Below are positions 1 through 6,481 of a stretch of DNA of 9,264 bases, piece after piece (positions within the stretch are counted from its first letter, which is position 1; every line of letters begins with the position of its first letter). Under the pieces are notes generated by a model. That model was not told where the DNA came from, ran no database searches, and saw only the letters and a program-made list of their open reading frames with translations. The stretch covers positions 1-9,264 of the forward strand of contig QIGD01000043.1 in NCBI GenBank assembly GCA_003229935.1, in the 5' to 3' direction. The translations under genes were made by a program, and so were the position numbers. Source of the stretch: Methanobacteriota archaeon (GTDB lineage Archaea > Hydrothermarchaeota > Hydrothermarchaeia > Hydrothermarchaeales > BMS3B).

Positions 1-89
1 TCTGCGGGAGTCATTAACAGGGTGGTGACACACCCTTCGCTAAGTAATGTAGCGTAGAACCACACGACTTTAGTCGTGGGAGTATGTCA
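1..89 (+). mobile_element. Right end of an IS200/IS605 (TnpB-type) element
   Basis: Three perfect hairpins lie in tandem: GGGTG/CACCC (20-24 with 31-35), CGCTA/TAGCG (38-42 with 50-54) and CACGAC/GTCGTG (63-68 with 73-78). The last, followed by GGGAGTATGTCA, resembles the subterminal right-end hairpin common in archaeal IS605/IS1341 elements. An open frame from position 1 to the TAG at 55-57 may be the tail of tnpB, but it is too short to recognise. In this family the tnpB 3' end plus the right end makes the guide (omega/reRNA) RNA, so these hairpins may be its scaffold. The boundary at 87-89 is inferred from where the PIN gene reading stops making sense. The rest of the element lies left of the window. 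Confidence 0.65.
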
Positions 90-291
90 GTTCTGCAAGA
101 ACGTCAGGAGTAATGAAAATTTTCCTTCCAGCAAGAAATTGAATTAATATATTAAAATGAATTGGCTTATAGTCCTTTATTCGTTTTGCCTCTCCAATCA
201 TCCTACTATCATATAGACCTATAAGAAGAAGTAGGAAAGGCCCTGAATCAAGAATAACAGGAGTTGACCTATTCCGATACTTCGGCAACAT
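70..291 (-). pseudogene. PIN-domain (VapC-like) toxin, truncated by IS insertion
   Basis: The 73 residues look like the N-terminal half of a PIN-domain ribonuclease. A beta strand ends in the first acidic residue (VILDSG, D15), a hydrophobic helix follows, and the ITPDVLAEL motif (residues 60-68) carries the second acidic residue, E67. PIN proteins of this type are usually about twice as long and need further C-terminal acidic residues for metal binding, and these are absent. The last codons (YSHD and the TAA) are read from the IS605 right-end hairpin, so the element interrupts the gene after residue 69. The ATG at 291 overlaps the end of an upstream acidic ORF by 23 nt, as in toxin-antitoxin pairs. 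Loss of nuclease activity is inferred. Confidence 0.7.
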
Positions 292-466
292 CAGTTATTT
301 CCCCAGTCTCATCATCAACATAAACTTCATAAACATGAGGTTCCTCATCAAATACATTGGCAACCTCACATTTAACATGCCATTCCCCATCATCATCCAA
401 TTCCACACTAACAATATCAAATATAAATTTGGCTCTTTTAATATCGTCAAAGTATTTTCTGACTAT
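269..466 (-). pseudogene. Small acidic antitoxin-like ORF without an ATG start
   Basis: This reverse-strand frame is open from 484 to the TAG at 269-271, 71 codons. Its composition is protein-like: an N-terminal KIVRKYFDDIKRAKF helix, then two beta-rich stretches (EWHVKCEVANVF and HVYEVYVDDETGEITDV). The pattern recalls PepSY- or GvpO-like small domains, but I cannot assign a family. It overlaps the PIN toxin start by 23 nt, which suggests it is the toxin's partner or antitoxin. No ATG lies in frame. The plausible starts are an ATA at 466 (perhaps a mutated ATG) and a GTG at 406, which would drop the first third. The start given here is the ATA. It may be a damaged gene or one with a weak start. 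Confidence 0.5.
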
Positions 467-494
467 TTTGAGATATAGGTATAATTATAATTAA

Positions 495-632
495 TTAACT
501 TCTAATCATTTTGAGGTATATATTATTGACAGGGGTACATATCTCTACCATTTTACTACTTTTATGCCCCAAAAAATTCTGGGATATACCCTCAATACAA
601 CCCTCCAGCAAATATATTGCGAAGTTTGGCAT
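495..632 (-). pseudogene. Tyrosine recombinase (phage integrase/XerC-D type), C-terminal remnant
   Basis: The frame reads 45 residues that fit the end of a tyrosine recombinase. PNFAIYLLEG (residues 2-11) corresponds to the family's RHSFATHLLEG. Then GISQNFLGHKSSKMVEI (15-31) corresponds to the IQELLGHKSSKTTEI block, and a short tail runs to TAA. The LGH histidine and the HKSSK run are kept. The catalytic Arg and first His of the HxxR motif are gone, and the nucleophilic Tyr is Cys (ICTPV instead of IYTHV). All upstream domains are missing, so it cannot be active. It is a fossil of an integrated element or of a resident recombinase. The identification rests on motif spacing, not on a database search. 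Confidence 0.7.
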
Positions 633-657
633 TAAAAAATAAGTTTAATTTTTTTCT

Positions 658-831
658 TTATTTCATATTTCTAAAAGTATGTTTTCCGCACAGGCCGGTT
701 ATCTTAAGTCCCCTTTTATTTATGTGTGAAACATGCTTTTTTCTGCCAATCAGGATTACTTCATGATATTTTTAGAGATACCCTCCGAGAGTGCTGCCCA
801 GAGCTCCAGCACCGAATATCATGATTTTCAT
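658..831 (-). pseudogene. panE: Ketopantoate reductase-like (PanE/ApbA) N-terminal remnant
   Basis: From the ATG at 831 the reading is MKIMIFGAGALGSTLGGYL, a classic Rossmann start with GAGALG at residues 7-12, as in PanE/ApbA 2-dehydropantoate 2-reductases. Codon 20 is TAA (772-774). The same frame then continues with HEVILIGRKKHVSHI and NKRGLKITG, which fits the second beta strand, the NADP-recognition region and the following segment of the family. A second TAA at 658-660 ends it at about 57 residues, against roughly 300 for a full enzyme. The substrate-binding C-terminal domain is absent. PanE normally makes pantoate for coenzyme A, but the family includes other ketoacid reductases. It is divergent to serA and shares its upstream region. 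Confidence 0.75.
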
Positions 832-850
832 ATAAGAAAAATGAGCAAAG

Positions 851-899
851 TAATATTTAAATACTCTTGCCCAGAAACTAACTGTATAGTTTGTGAGGT
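851..899 (+). promoter_or_regulatory. TATA box and Shine-Dalgarno for serA
   Basis: The AT-rich TAATATTTAAATA at 851-863 matches an archaeal TATA box. Placing transcription start about 25 nt downstream puts it near 884-886, leaving a leader of about 20 nt. GAGGT at 895-899 lies six bases before the serA ATG, a good Shine-Dalgarno spacing. No operator-like palindrome is obvious. Confidence 0.6.
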
Positions 900-905
900 A
901 TTAGG

Positions 906-2504
906 ATGAAGGTTATGGTAAGTGATCAGATACATGGGGCTGGTATAGAGCTTTTGAAAAAGGAAGCTGAAGTTGAGGTTGCCATCGGACTAGATAAGGA
1001 GGAATTAATAGACAGGATTAAAGATAAGGATGCTCTTGTAGTTAGAAGTGCCACTAAGGTTACAAGAGATGTTCTGGAAGCAGCCGAAAAACTCAAAGTA
1101 ATAGGAAGGGCGGGCGTGGGTGTTGATAATATTGATGTGAAATATGCAACCGAAAAGGGAGTAATTATTGTCAATGCTCCAACAGCCTCCTCCATAACTG
1201 TAGCTGAACTTACCATGGGGTTTATGATATCTATGGCAAGAAATATTCCTCAGGGCAATGCCTCGATAAAGGCAGAAAAATGGGAGAAAAAGAAGTTTCT
1301 GGGTATAGAGCTTCGTGGAAAAACTCTTGGTATTATAGGTATGGGCAGAATAGGTTCGCAGGTTGCTAAGAAGGCAAAGGCTTTTGAGATGAATTGCATT
1401 GCCTATGACCCATATATCTCAAAGAGTATTGCCCGGGAAATCGGTGTTGAAATAGCTGAGAGTATTGACGAAATTTATAAGAACAGTAATTTTATCACAC
1501 TTCATGTGCCTATGACTGAACACACGAAGCATTTGATTAATAAGGATGCCTTTGATAAGATGAGAGAGGGTGTTTATTTGATAAATGCAGCGAGAGGTGG
1601 AATTATTGATGAAAAAGCACTTTATGAAGCTTTAAAATCTGGAAAAGTTGCTGGAGCTGCTCTTGATGTATTTGAAAAGGAGCCGCCTTTTGGAAATTCT
1701 CTTCTCGAGATTGATAATTTCATAGGTACACCACATCTAGGAGCAAGTACAGAAGAGGCTCAGCGCTTTGCTTCGACAATTGCCTGTGAAGAAGTTCTCA
1801 AAGTTCTCAGAGGCGAGCCGCCCTTGAATGTTGTAAATATGCCCAGGTTATCTCCTGATGCGCTTAACAGGTTGAAGTACAACATTAATCTGGCTGAAAC
1901 TCTCGGCACTTTTGCTATTCAGATGGTTGAGGGCAGGATAAAGGATGTCGAGGTGGTTTACTGCGGTACTCTTGCAGAGGAGAAGCATAAAGATATTTTA
2001 ACAAATGCAATTCTCAAAGGACTTCTCAATGAGATACTCAGTGAGAGTGTAAATCTTCTTAATGCACCTGTTGTGGCAAAGAACAGGGATATAAGGATTA
2101 CAGAGGGAAAGAGAGAGGATGCAGGAAAATATGACAATATGATTGTGCTCAGGGTGAAAACTGATTTGGAAGAAACTGTTTTAGAAGGCTCAAGCTACGG
2201 GATTGAAACAAAGATAGTGAGTGTGAATGGCTACTCAGTTGAATTGGTACCAAAAGGAAGAATGCTTGTTGTACACCACGAGGATAAGCCTGGTATGATA
2301 GGCAGAGTTTCAACTTTACTCGGTGAGCAGGGCATAAATATTGGAGCGATGCAGGTCGGCAGGAAGGAGAAGAGCGAGACCCAACTTATGATAATATTTG
2401 TTGATCATAAGGTGAATAAGGAAGTTCTTGAGAAAATCTCAGGAATTGAAGGAGTGAAAAAGGTTTTTTCACTGAATATGGGGGATGGAAATGAAAGTTA
2501 CTGA
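906..2504 (+). CDS. serA: D-3-phosphoglycerate dehydrogenase
   Basis: This enzyme oxidises 3-phosphoglycerate to 3-phosphohydroxypyruvate with NAD, the first step of phosphorylated serine synthesis in the cytoplasm. At 532 residues it is the long form. The substrate-binding region contains GRAGVGVDNID (68-78). The nucleotide-binding domain has GMGRIG (145-150) and D168 in AYDPY for NAD ribose. The catalytic triad is R230 (NAARGG), E259 (EKEP) and H277 (TPHLG), with spacing as in the mycobacterial long enzyme. An intervening allosteric domain covers roughly 310-450, and a C-terminal ACT domain (452-526, HHEDKPGMIGRVSTLL) is the usual serine-feedback site. The ATG has a GAGGT Shine-Dalgarno six bases upstream. 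The gene end overlaps the next CBS gene by 20 nt. Confidence 0.96.
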   Translation: MKVMVSDQIHGAGIELLKKEAEVEVAIGLDKEELIDRIKDKDALVVRSATKVTRDVLEAAEKLKVIGRAGVGVDNIDVKYATEKGVIIVNAPTASSITVAELTMGFMISMARNIPQGNASIKAEKWEKKKFLGIELRGKTLGIIGMGRIGSQVAKKAKAFEMNCIAYDPYISKSIAREIGVEIAESIDEIYKNSNFITLHVPMTEHTKHLINKDAFDKMREGVYLINAARGGIIDEKALYEALKSGKVAGAALDVFEKEPPFGNSLLEIDNFIGTPHLGASTEEAQRFASTIACEEVLKVLRGEPPLNVVNMPRLSPDALNRLKYNINLAETLGTFAIQMVEGRIKDVEVVYCGTLAEEKHKDILTNAILKGLLNEILSESVNLLNAPVVAKNRDIRITEGKREDAGKYDNMIVLRVKTDLEETVLEGSSYGIETKIVSVNGYSVELVPKGRMLVVHHEDKPGMIGRVSTLLGEQGINIGAMQVGRKEKSETQLMIIFVDHKVNKEVLEKISGIEGVKKVFSLNMGDGNESY

Positions 2505-2913
2505 CATAATGACAAAGGGAGTATATACTGTGGAAGAAGGCACAAGTCTTGCGGAAGTGCTTAAAATTATGGCCAGACATAAGATATCTGGTCTTGGGGT
2601 TGTGGATGAATTTGGTGATATTCAGGGTGTTGTGAGCGACTCTGATATTATAGATGCATTTACTACAGGGAAGGATATCAAAAATCTCAGTGTCAGGGAT
2701 ATAATGATGCCCTTCTCCATAGTTACATATCCTGATGAGGAGATTTCAGAGGCTATAAGGAAAATGGCAGAAAATATGATACATCGTATATTTGTTGTAA
2801 AGGAAAAAAAGGCTGAGCCGAGAACTTTGAGCAAGGATATTGTTCTCTACCCAGTTGGAATAATTTCTTCTTCCGATATTGTTAGAGCAGTAGGAGAGGG
2901 TATAATTGAGTAA
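2485..2913 (+). CDS. CBS-pair protein
   Basis: This is a 142-residue stand-alone Bateman module. CBS1 spans about 4-57 (VTDIMTKGVYTVEEGTSL through GVVSDSDII) and CBS2 about 70-137 (VRDIMMPFSIV through GIISSSDIVRA), with a loop of about 15 residues inserted before the last strand of CBS2. CBS pairs usually bind adenine nucleotides or SAM and act as sensors, but no effector domain is fused here. The start overlaps the serA end by 20 nt in another frame, so the two are probably translationally coupled. The start could also be the second ATG, two codons on. A role in sensing energy state for serine synthesis is only a guess from position. Confidence 0.9.
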   Translation: MEMKVTDIMTKGVYTVEEGTSLAEVLKIMARHKISGLGVVDEFGDIQGVVSDSDIIDAFTTGKDIKNLSVRDIMMPFSIVTYPDEEISEAIRKMAENMIHRIFVVKEKKAEPRTLSKDIVLYPVGIISSSDIVRAVGEGIIE

Positions 2914-3301
2914 GGTTAGAGGTTATATGTCTTCTGTAGTTATAACTGTTGATGAAGATGCTACTGTGAAACAGGCCTGCCAGATGATGAATGAAGAGGG
3001 CGTATCAGGGCTTTTTGTCACTTCAGAGAGCAGCGAAACAGGGGTTTTTACTGATACCGACCTCCTCCTGCTTCTTAGCAGAGGTAAACCTACTGATACA
3101 AAGCTTAAGGAGGTTATGAGCAGAGACATATTTTATGTTTCTCCAGAAGCCAGCATTAAAGAGGCAGCTGAGTTTATAAAGGCAAATGGAGTGAGCAGGC
3201 TCTTTGTCTCTAATAATAATTCATCTGGCGAAAAGCCTGAGGGAATAATAAGTGTAACAGATATAATCAGAGCACTCAGGGACAGGCTAAACTTTAAGTA
3301 G
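2906..3301 (+). CDS. Second CBS-pair protein, TTG start
   Basis: A 131-residue Bateman module. CBS1 is about residues 3-57 (VRGYMSSVVITVDEDATV, GVFTDTDLL) and CBS2 about 67-127 (LKEVMSRDIFYVSPEASI, GIISVTDIIRAL). The TTG at 2906 is preferred over the ATG at 2927: GGAG at 2893-2896 is well spaced before it, and the extra residues complete the first CBS motif. It overlaps the preceding CBS gene stop by 8 nt. The two neighbours share architecture but differ clearly in sequence, so they may form a hetero-pair or be an old duplication. The ligand is unknown. Confidence 0.87.
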   Translation: MSKVRGYMSSVVITVDEDATVKQACQMMNEEGVSGLFVTSESSETGVFTDTDLLLLLSRGKPTDTKLKEVMSRDIFYVSPEASIKEAAEFIKANGVSRLFVSNNNSSGEKPEGIISVTDIIRALRDRLNFK

Positions 3302-3332
3302 TGCACAGTAAAATTTAGTATGAGGTAGGCTT

Positions 3333-3593
3333 ATGGCAGACAAGGTAGCAGGAAGGGATTTAATAGGTAGGAATGTGGTTAGTGACAGGGGTACAATTAT
3401 AGGAAGGCTGTCTGATATTTCAGTAGAGACTACTGGGGGCAAAGTTACAATGCTCATAGTAAAACCTGGGAAGGAGATTGACGTAAAGCGCTTTAGACTC
3501 AGTGATAATGGCGAACTTCTTATACCTTTCAAAGCTGTAAAGGCTGTTAAGGATGTGCTCATAGTGAATGAAAATGGGATTCCATTTTCCTGA
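3333..3593 (+). CDS. Small PRC-barrel domain protein
   Basis: The 86 residues form a single PRC-barrel: LIGRNVVSDRGTIIGRLSDI (10-29) is the typical first beta pair, followed by a TTGGKVTMLIVKP turn and the closing IPFKAVKAVKDVLIV (64-78) seen in archaeal stand-alone PRC proteins. PRC barrels are beta-barrels found in ribosome maturation factor RimM and photosynthetic reaction centre subunit H. In haloarchaea, small PRC-barrel proteins (CdpB1/CdpB2) work with SepF in cell division. Whether this one does so is not visible from sequence. A GAGGT at 3322-3326 precedes the ATG. It lies 31 bp after the CBS gene and probably belongs to the same transcript. The convergent radical SAM gene ends 19 bp away. 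Confidence 0.87.
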   Translation: MADKVAGRDLIGRNVVSDRGTIIGRLSDISVETTGGKVTMLIVKPGKEIDVKRFRLSDNGELLIPFKAVKAVKDVLIVNENGIPFS

Positions 3594-3612
3594 GTATAGT
3601 GCAGTTATGAAA

Positions 3613-4719
3613 TTATAGAGGTATGAGTTCTGTTTCCAGCCTATTGCTGGTAGGGTACTCTTCAACAATATAATATTTTAGATTGGGGTTTCTATATATC
3701 TTTGAAAGTGCCTCAACTATTTCGCGGGTAGTCTCAATTCTACCCTTTTCCTCATCAAATGTTATAAGATTCTCTGGGATATCAAATTTTTCTCTGAGAT
3801 AGGAAATTAGCTCAATATAGCTGCCTTTCATACTGATAATTACACCCTTGAGAAGCAGTCCATCCTCTATAACTTCCTCATAATCTTTTACATTTTGTAG
3901 GGCTGTACGCAGAAGCCTATTCTTCAGCTGTACTGAATCTTTAAATTCTGACGTGCAGAAATGCACCCTCAGAGAGTTTTCCTCGGCAAAATTCAGAACT
4001 TCTAGGGCAGCTTCTTCACTCCCTTCAGCAGCATAACTCTCCTCACCATTAAGATTGTATCCCTCAGACAGCAGTTTCTCTGCGTTTGTATGAGAGAACT
4101 CCAGTTCGTTGAGATTTAAAAAACCTCCAAGGCTGTTTATTCTTAGAGCTATCTCCTTAATTTTTTCAGCTTTTCCTGGTACAGCTGGAATCTCCACACC
4201 GAAACTACTGTAAACTTTTGAAGCAGCTTCTATTGTATTCCATATTGAATTTATGTTTTTATCTGTTATATGAAACCTTATCTCATCCACTCCTGCCATA
4301 TACAACTTTTTGATTATCTGTTCATTTACTGGCTGGGCTGTATAGAGATGAAGATGAAAATCTGTGCCAAATTCTTTCTTCAGAGCTTCTGTGTATTCAA
4401 GTGTTTTTGACAGACTGAGCAGGGGGTCACCTCCTGTAATTCCTGCACCGCCAGCATGCATGGCCTCTGCTTCTTGGAGAACTTCTCTGAAGTTTGTAAC
4501 TGCTCTCTCATTTGCCCAGATAAGATTTCTGTCCCGCCTCTCCTCAGAGAGTGGGCAGTAGATGCACTCCATATTGCATATACCAGAAATAAATAGAACA
4601 AGTTTCTCTCCCTTCATGCACTGTCTGCATCCTTTACTCAGTTCGCCTGTGAAGAGGTTGTTATTTGTCTTCCTCATATTCAGGATTTGATCATGTAACC
4701 TCTGCAGAGTTAGAAGCAA
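3613..4719 (-). CDS. Radical SAM protein, COG2108-like
   Basis: A 368-residue radical SAM enzyme. The 4Fe-4S cluster motif is CNMECIYC (C48, C52, C55), the expected CX3CX2C. A SAM-binding GGDPLL lies at 96-101. An upstream CRQC pair (C31, C34) followed by GEKLVLFISG fits the archaeal family related to pyruvate formate-lyase activating enzyme (COG2108), whose substrate is not known to me. The C-terminal third (about 280-368) is a separate alpha/beta region without more cysteines. The start given is a TTG. An ATG 14 codons later is the alternative, but neither has a well-spaced Shine-Dalgarno. It is convergent with the PRC gene and divergent from the rfcL pair, with only about 30 bp between starts. 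Confidence 0.88.
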   Translation of the reverse strand: MLLTLQRLHDQILNMRKTNNNLFTGELSKGCRQCMKGEKLVLFISGICNMECIYCPLSEERRDRNLIWANERAVTNFREVLQEAEAMHAGGAGITGGDPLLSLSKTLEYTEALKKEFGTDFHLHLYTAQPVNEQIIKKLYMAGVDEIRFHITDKNINSIWNTIEAASKVYSSFGVEIPAVPGKAEKIKEIALRINSLGGFLNLNELEFSHTNAEKLLSEGYNLNGEESYAAEGSEEAALEVLNFAEENSLRVHFCTSEFKDSVQLKNRLLRTALQNVKDYEEVIEDGLLLKGVIISMKGSYIELISYLREKFDIPENLITFDEEKGRIETTREIVEALSKIYRNPNLKYYIVEEYPTSNRLETELIPL

Positions 4720-4749
4720 AAAAGTATTAATGAGCAGTGAAAAATAATA
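4720..4749. promoter_or_regulatory. Compact divergent promoter region
   Basis: These 30 bp separate the radical SAM start (reverse) from the helical protein gene (forward). AAGTATTAAT near 4722-4731 could be a forward TATA box, and the complement of the AAAATAATAG run near 4741-4750 a reverse one. Each lies about 25 nt from the opposite start codon, so both transcripts could be leaderless or nearly so. Neither gene has a convincing Shine-Dalgarno, which agrees with that reading. This is inference from AT content and spacing only. Confidence 0.35.
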
Positions 4750-5133
4750 GTGATGAAGGCTGAAAAGGAGTTAGAGTATCTTGAAAGCATACTTGAAGAT
4801 GATTTCTTTGCAAAACTGGATGTGGTAACAAATTTAAATTATGTTGTTTATCTGTTAGTTAAAGAAATACTCGTGCCCAGATTAATGACACGGGACGAGT
4901 TTGAGACTGTAACACATAGGGAAGATAAGGTTCATATTCTTGATAATGTTAAGGCGGTTGTTGAGCAGACCATGGTATGGGATTATCTTGTGGAAGTTAT
5001 TGAAAAAGTTAAGGTGCTTCATCTGAAGGCGTTGAAATCAGAAGAGGATATAAATTATAGGGAAGTTGAGGAAACTCTTGCCAGTGTAAGAAAGCTGGTG
5101 CAGGAGGCTGATAGAATTGCTGACATGGGTTGA
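4750..5133 (+). CDS. Unrecognised small helical protein upstream of rfcL
   Basis: I do not recognise this 127-residue protein. It appears almost wholly alpha-helical and acidic, with heptad-like hydrophobic spacing in its C-terminal half (about 68-125, VKAVVEQTMVWDYLVEVI and VRKLVQEADRIADM). It has no signal peptide, membrane segment or cysteine. The start is a GTG immediately followed by an ATG, and either could be used. Its 3' end overlaps the rfcL start by 17 nt and contains the GGAGG that serves rfcL, so translation of the two is probably coupled. That suggests a link to replication or clamp loading, but this is positional inference only. Confidence 0.82.
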   Translation: MMKAEKELEYLESILEDDFFAKLDVVTNLNYVVYLLVKEILVPRLMTRDEFETVTHREDKVHILDNVKAVVEQTMVWDYLVEVIEKVKVLHLKALKSEEDINYREVEETLASVRKLVQEADRIADMG

Positions 5134-6463
5134 AAAACACAGACCGAAAAGGCTTGAGGAGATTGCAGGCAATCCTAGTGCTATTAAAACTATTATGTCT
5201 TGGTTGGATAAATGGGAAGGAGGTAAGCCAGAGAAGAGAGCAATTCTTTTATATGGGCCTGCAGGCGTTGGAAAAACCTCCTGTGCCTATGCCATAGCAA
5301 GAAAGTTGAACTCGGATATAATAGAGCTGAATGCCAGTGACTTCAGAACAAAAGATGTGATAAACAGAGTTGTGGGAAATGCCACAAAGTCAGGGCTACT
5401 CTATAAGGAAAAGAAGGGTAAGGTTATAGTTCTAGATGAGGTGGATGGAATCCACGGCAGAGCTGAGTATGGAGGTCTGGCTGCTCTGATTAAGCTCATA
5501 AGGGTCAGCCCCTACCCTATAGTGCTCATAGCCAATGACCCCTGGAAGATATCGGCAGAGTTCAGAAAACTTACTTTAATGGTTGAATTCAGAAGAATTA
5601 CAGATAGAACCATTGTGCATATTCTCAAGGAGATAGCAAAAAAAGAGGGGATTAAGACTGATGAAAAGGCTTTAAAAATTATCGCAGCAAACTCTGGTGG
5701 AGATATGAGAGCTTCTATAAATGACATGCAGGCTGTGGCTCAGGGAAAGAGCAAGATTGGGGTTGAGGATGTATCCTACCTCAGGATGCGTGACAGTCAG
5801 GTGAAGATTTTTGATGTTCTAGCAAGAATTCTGAAAACCGAGAGTATTGACAGGGCAAGAGAGGCACTGAGAGATAGTGAGGAGGACCCAGACACAGTGT
5901 TGAAGTGGCTTGTGGAAAATGTTCCCATGGAGTATAAAAATAGCGAAGACCTTTCAAGGGCTATGAACTTTCTTTCAAGGGCTGATGTTTTCATGGGAAG
6001 GATAAGAAGACGACAGGACTGGGCTTTAGTCAAGTATGCTATGGATTTAATGAGTGCCGGAGTGGCGAAGGCCAAGGAATCCAGGTACACAGGTTTTACA
6101 AGATATAGCTACCCTAAAGTCTTTGTTATGCTGGCAAAAACAAAAAAGTCAAGACAGAAAACTAAGGAGATGGCTGTCAGACTACAGGGAAGAGATGGCT
6201 ATTCCAATAAGATTCATGCCTCACTGAAGGTTATCAGAGAGGAGTTTATTCCTCTTGCTGAAAAAATTATGGAGAATACCAAGATGGCTGCAAGGCTGGC
6301 ATCTGAGTTGGAGTTTGACCTGAAGGATATTGAGCTGTTTGTTAAGAGTAAAGACAGGGCAAAGGAAATCTATCAGCTTTCCCTGAGGATAACCCATGAT
6401 AGACTGAGAAAGCAGATGAAAGGTGACAAGTCAAAGCAGATTTCGCTTTTTGAATTCGAGTAG
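5117..6463 (+). CDS. rfcL: Replication factor C large subunit
   Basis: RfcL is the large subunit of the archaeal clamp loader, which opens the PCNA ring and loads it on primed DNA using ATP. The 448 residues begin with WVEKHRPKRLEEIAGN, typical of RfcL. Walker A is GPAGVGKT (47-54), Walker B VIVLDEVD (103-110), a sensor-1-like region LIANDPW (137-143), and a sensor-2 region GGDMRASINDMQA (194-206). The collar domain follows. The extreme C-terminus KQISLFEFE (440-448) is a PIP box that binds PCNA. The start is TTG at 5117, supported by GGAGG at 5103-5107 with nine bases between. The small subunit gene is not in the window. Confidence 0.96.
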   Translation: MLTWVEKHRPKRLEEIAGNPSAIKTIMSWLDKWEGGKPEKRAILLYGPAGVGKTSCAYAIARKLNSDIIELNASDFRTKDVINRVVGNATKSGLLYKEKKGKVIVLDEVDGIHGRAEYGGLAALIKLIRVSPYPIVLIANDPWKISAEFRKLTLMVEFRRITDRTIVHILKEIAKKEGIKTDEKALKIIAANSGGDMRASINDMQAVAQGKSKIGVEDVSYLRMRDSQVKIFDVLARILKTESIDRAREALRDSEEDPDTVLKWLVENVPMEYKNSEDLSRAMNFLSRADVFMGRIRRRQDWALVKYAMDLMSAGVAKAKESRYTGFTRYSYPKVFVMLAKTKKSRQKTKEMAVRLQGRDGYSNKIHASLKVIREEFIPLAEKIMENTKMAARLASELEFDLKDIELFVKSKDRAKEIYQLSLRITHDRLRKQMKGDKSKQISLFEFE

Positions 6464-6481
6464 GAGATGCAATAATCTGAC

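Noticed and set aside
90..102. Palindrome GTTCT-GCA-AGAAC beside the IS end
   Set aside because: It lies within the PIN coding sequence (VLAEL codons) and is short, so it is more likely coincidental than a regulatory or attachment site.
3299..3326. Similar TAGTGCA-rich stretches after the second CBS gene and after the PRC gene (near 3597-3618)
   Set aside because: The match is loose and gapped, and one copy overlaps the end of the radical SAM gene, so I do not call it a repeat.
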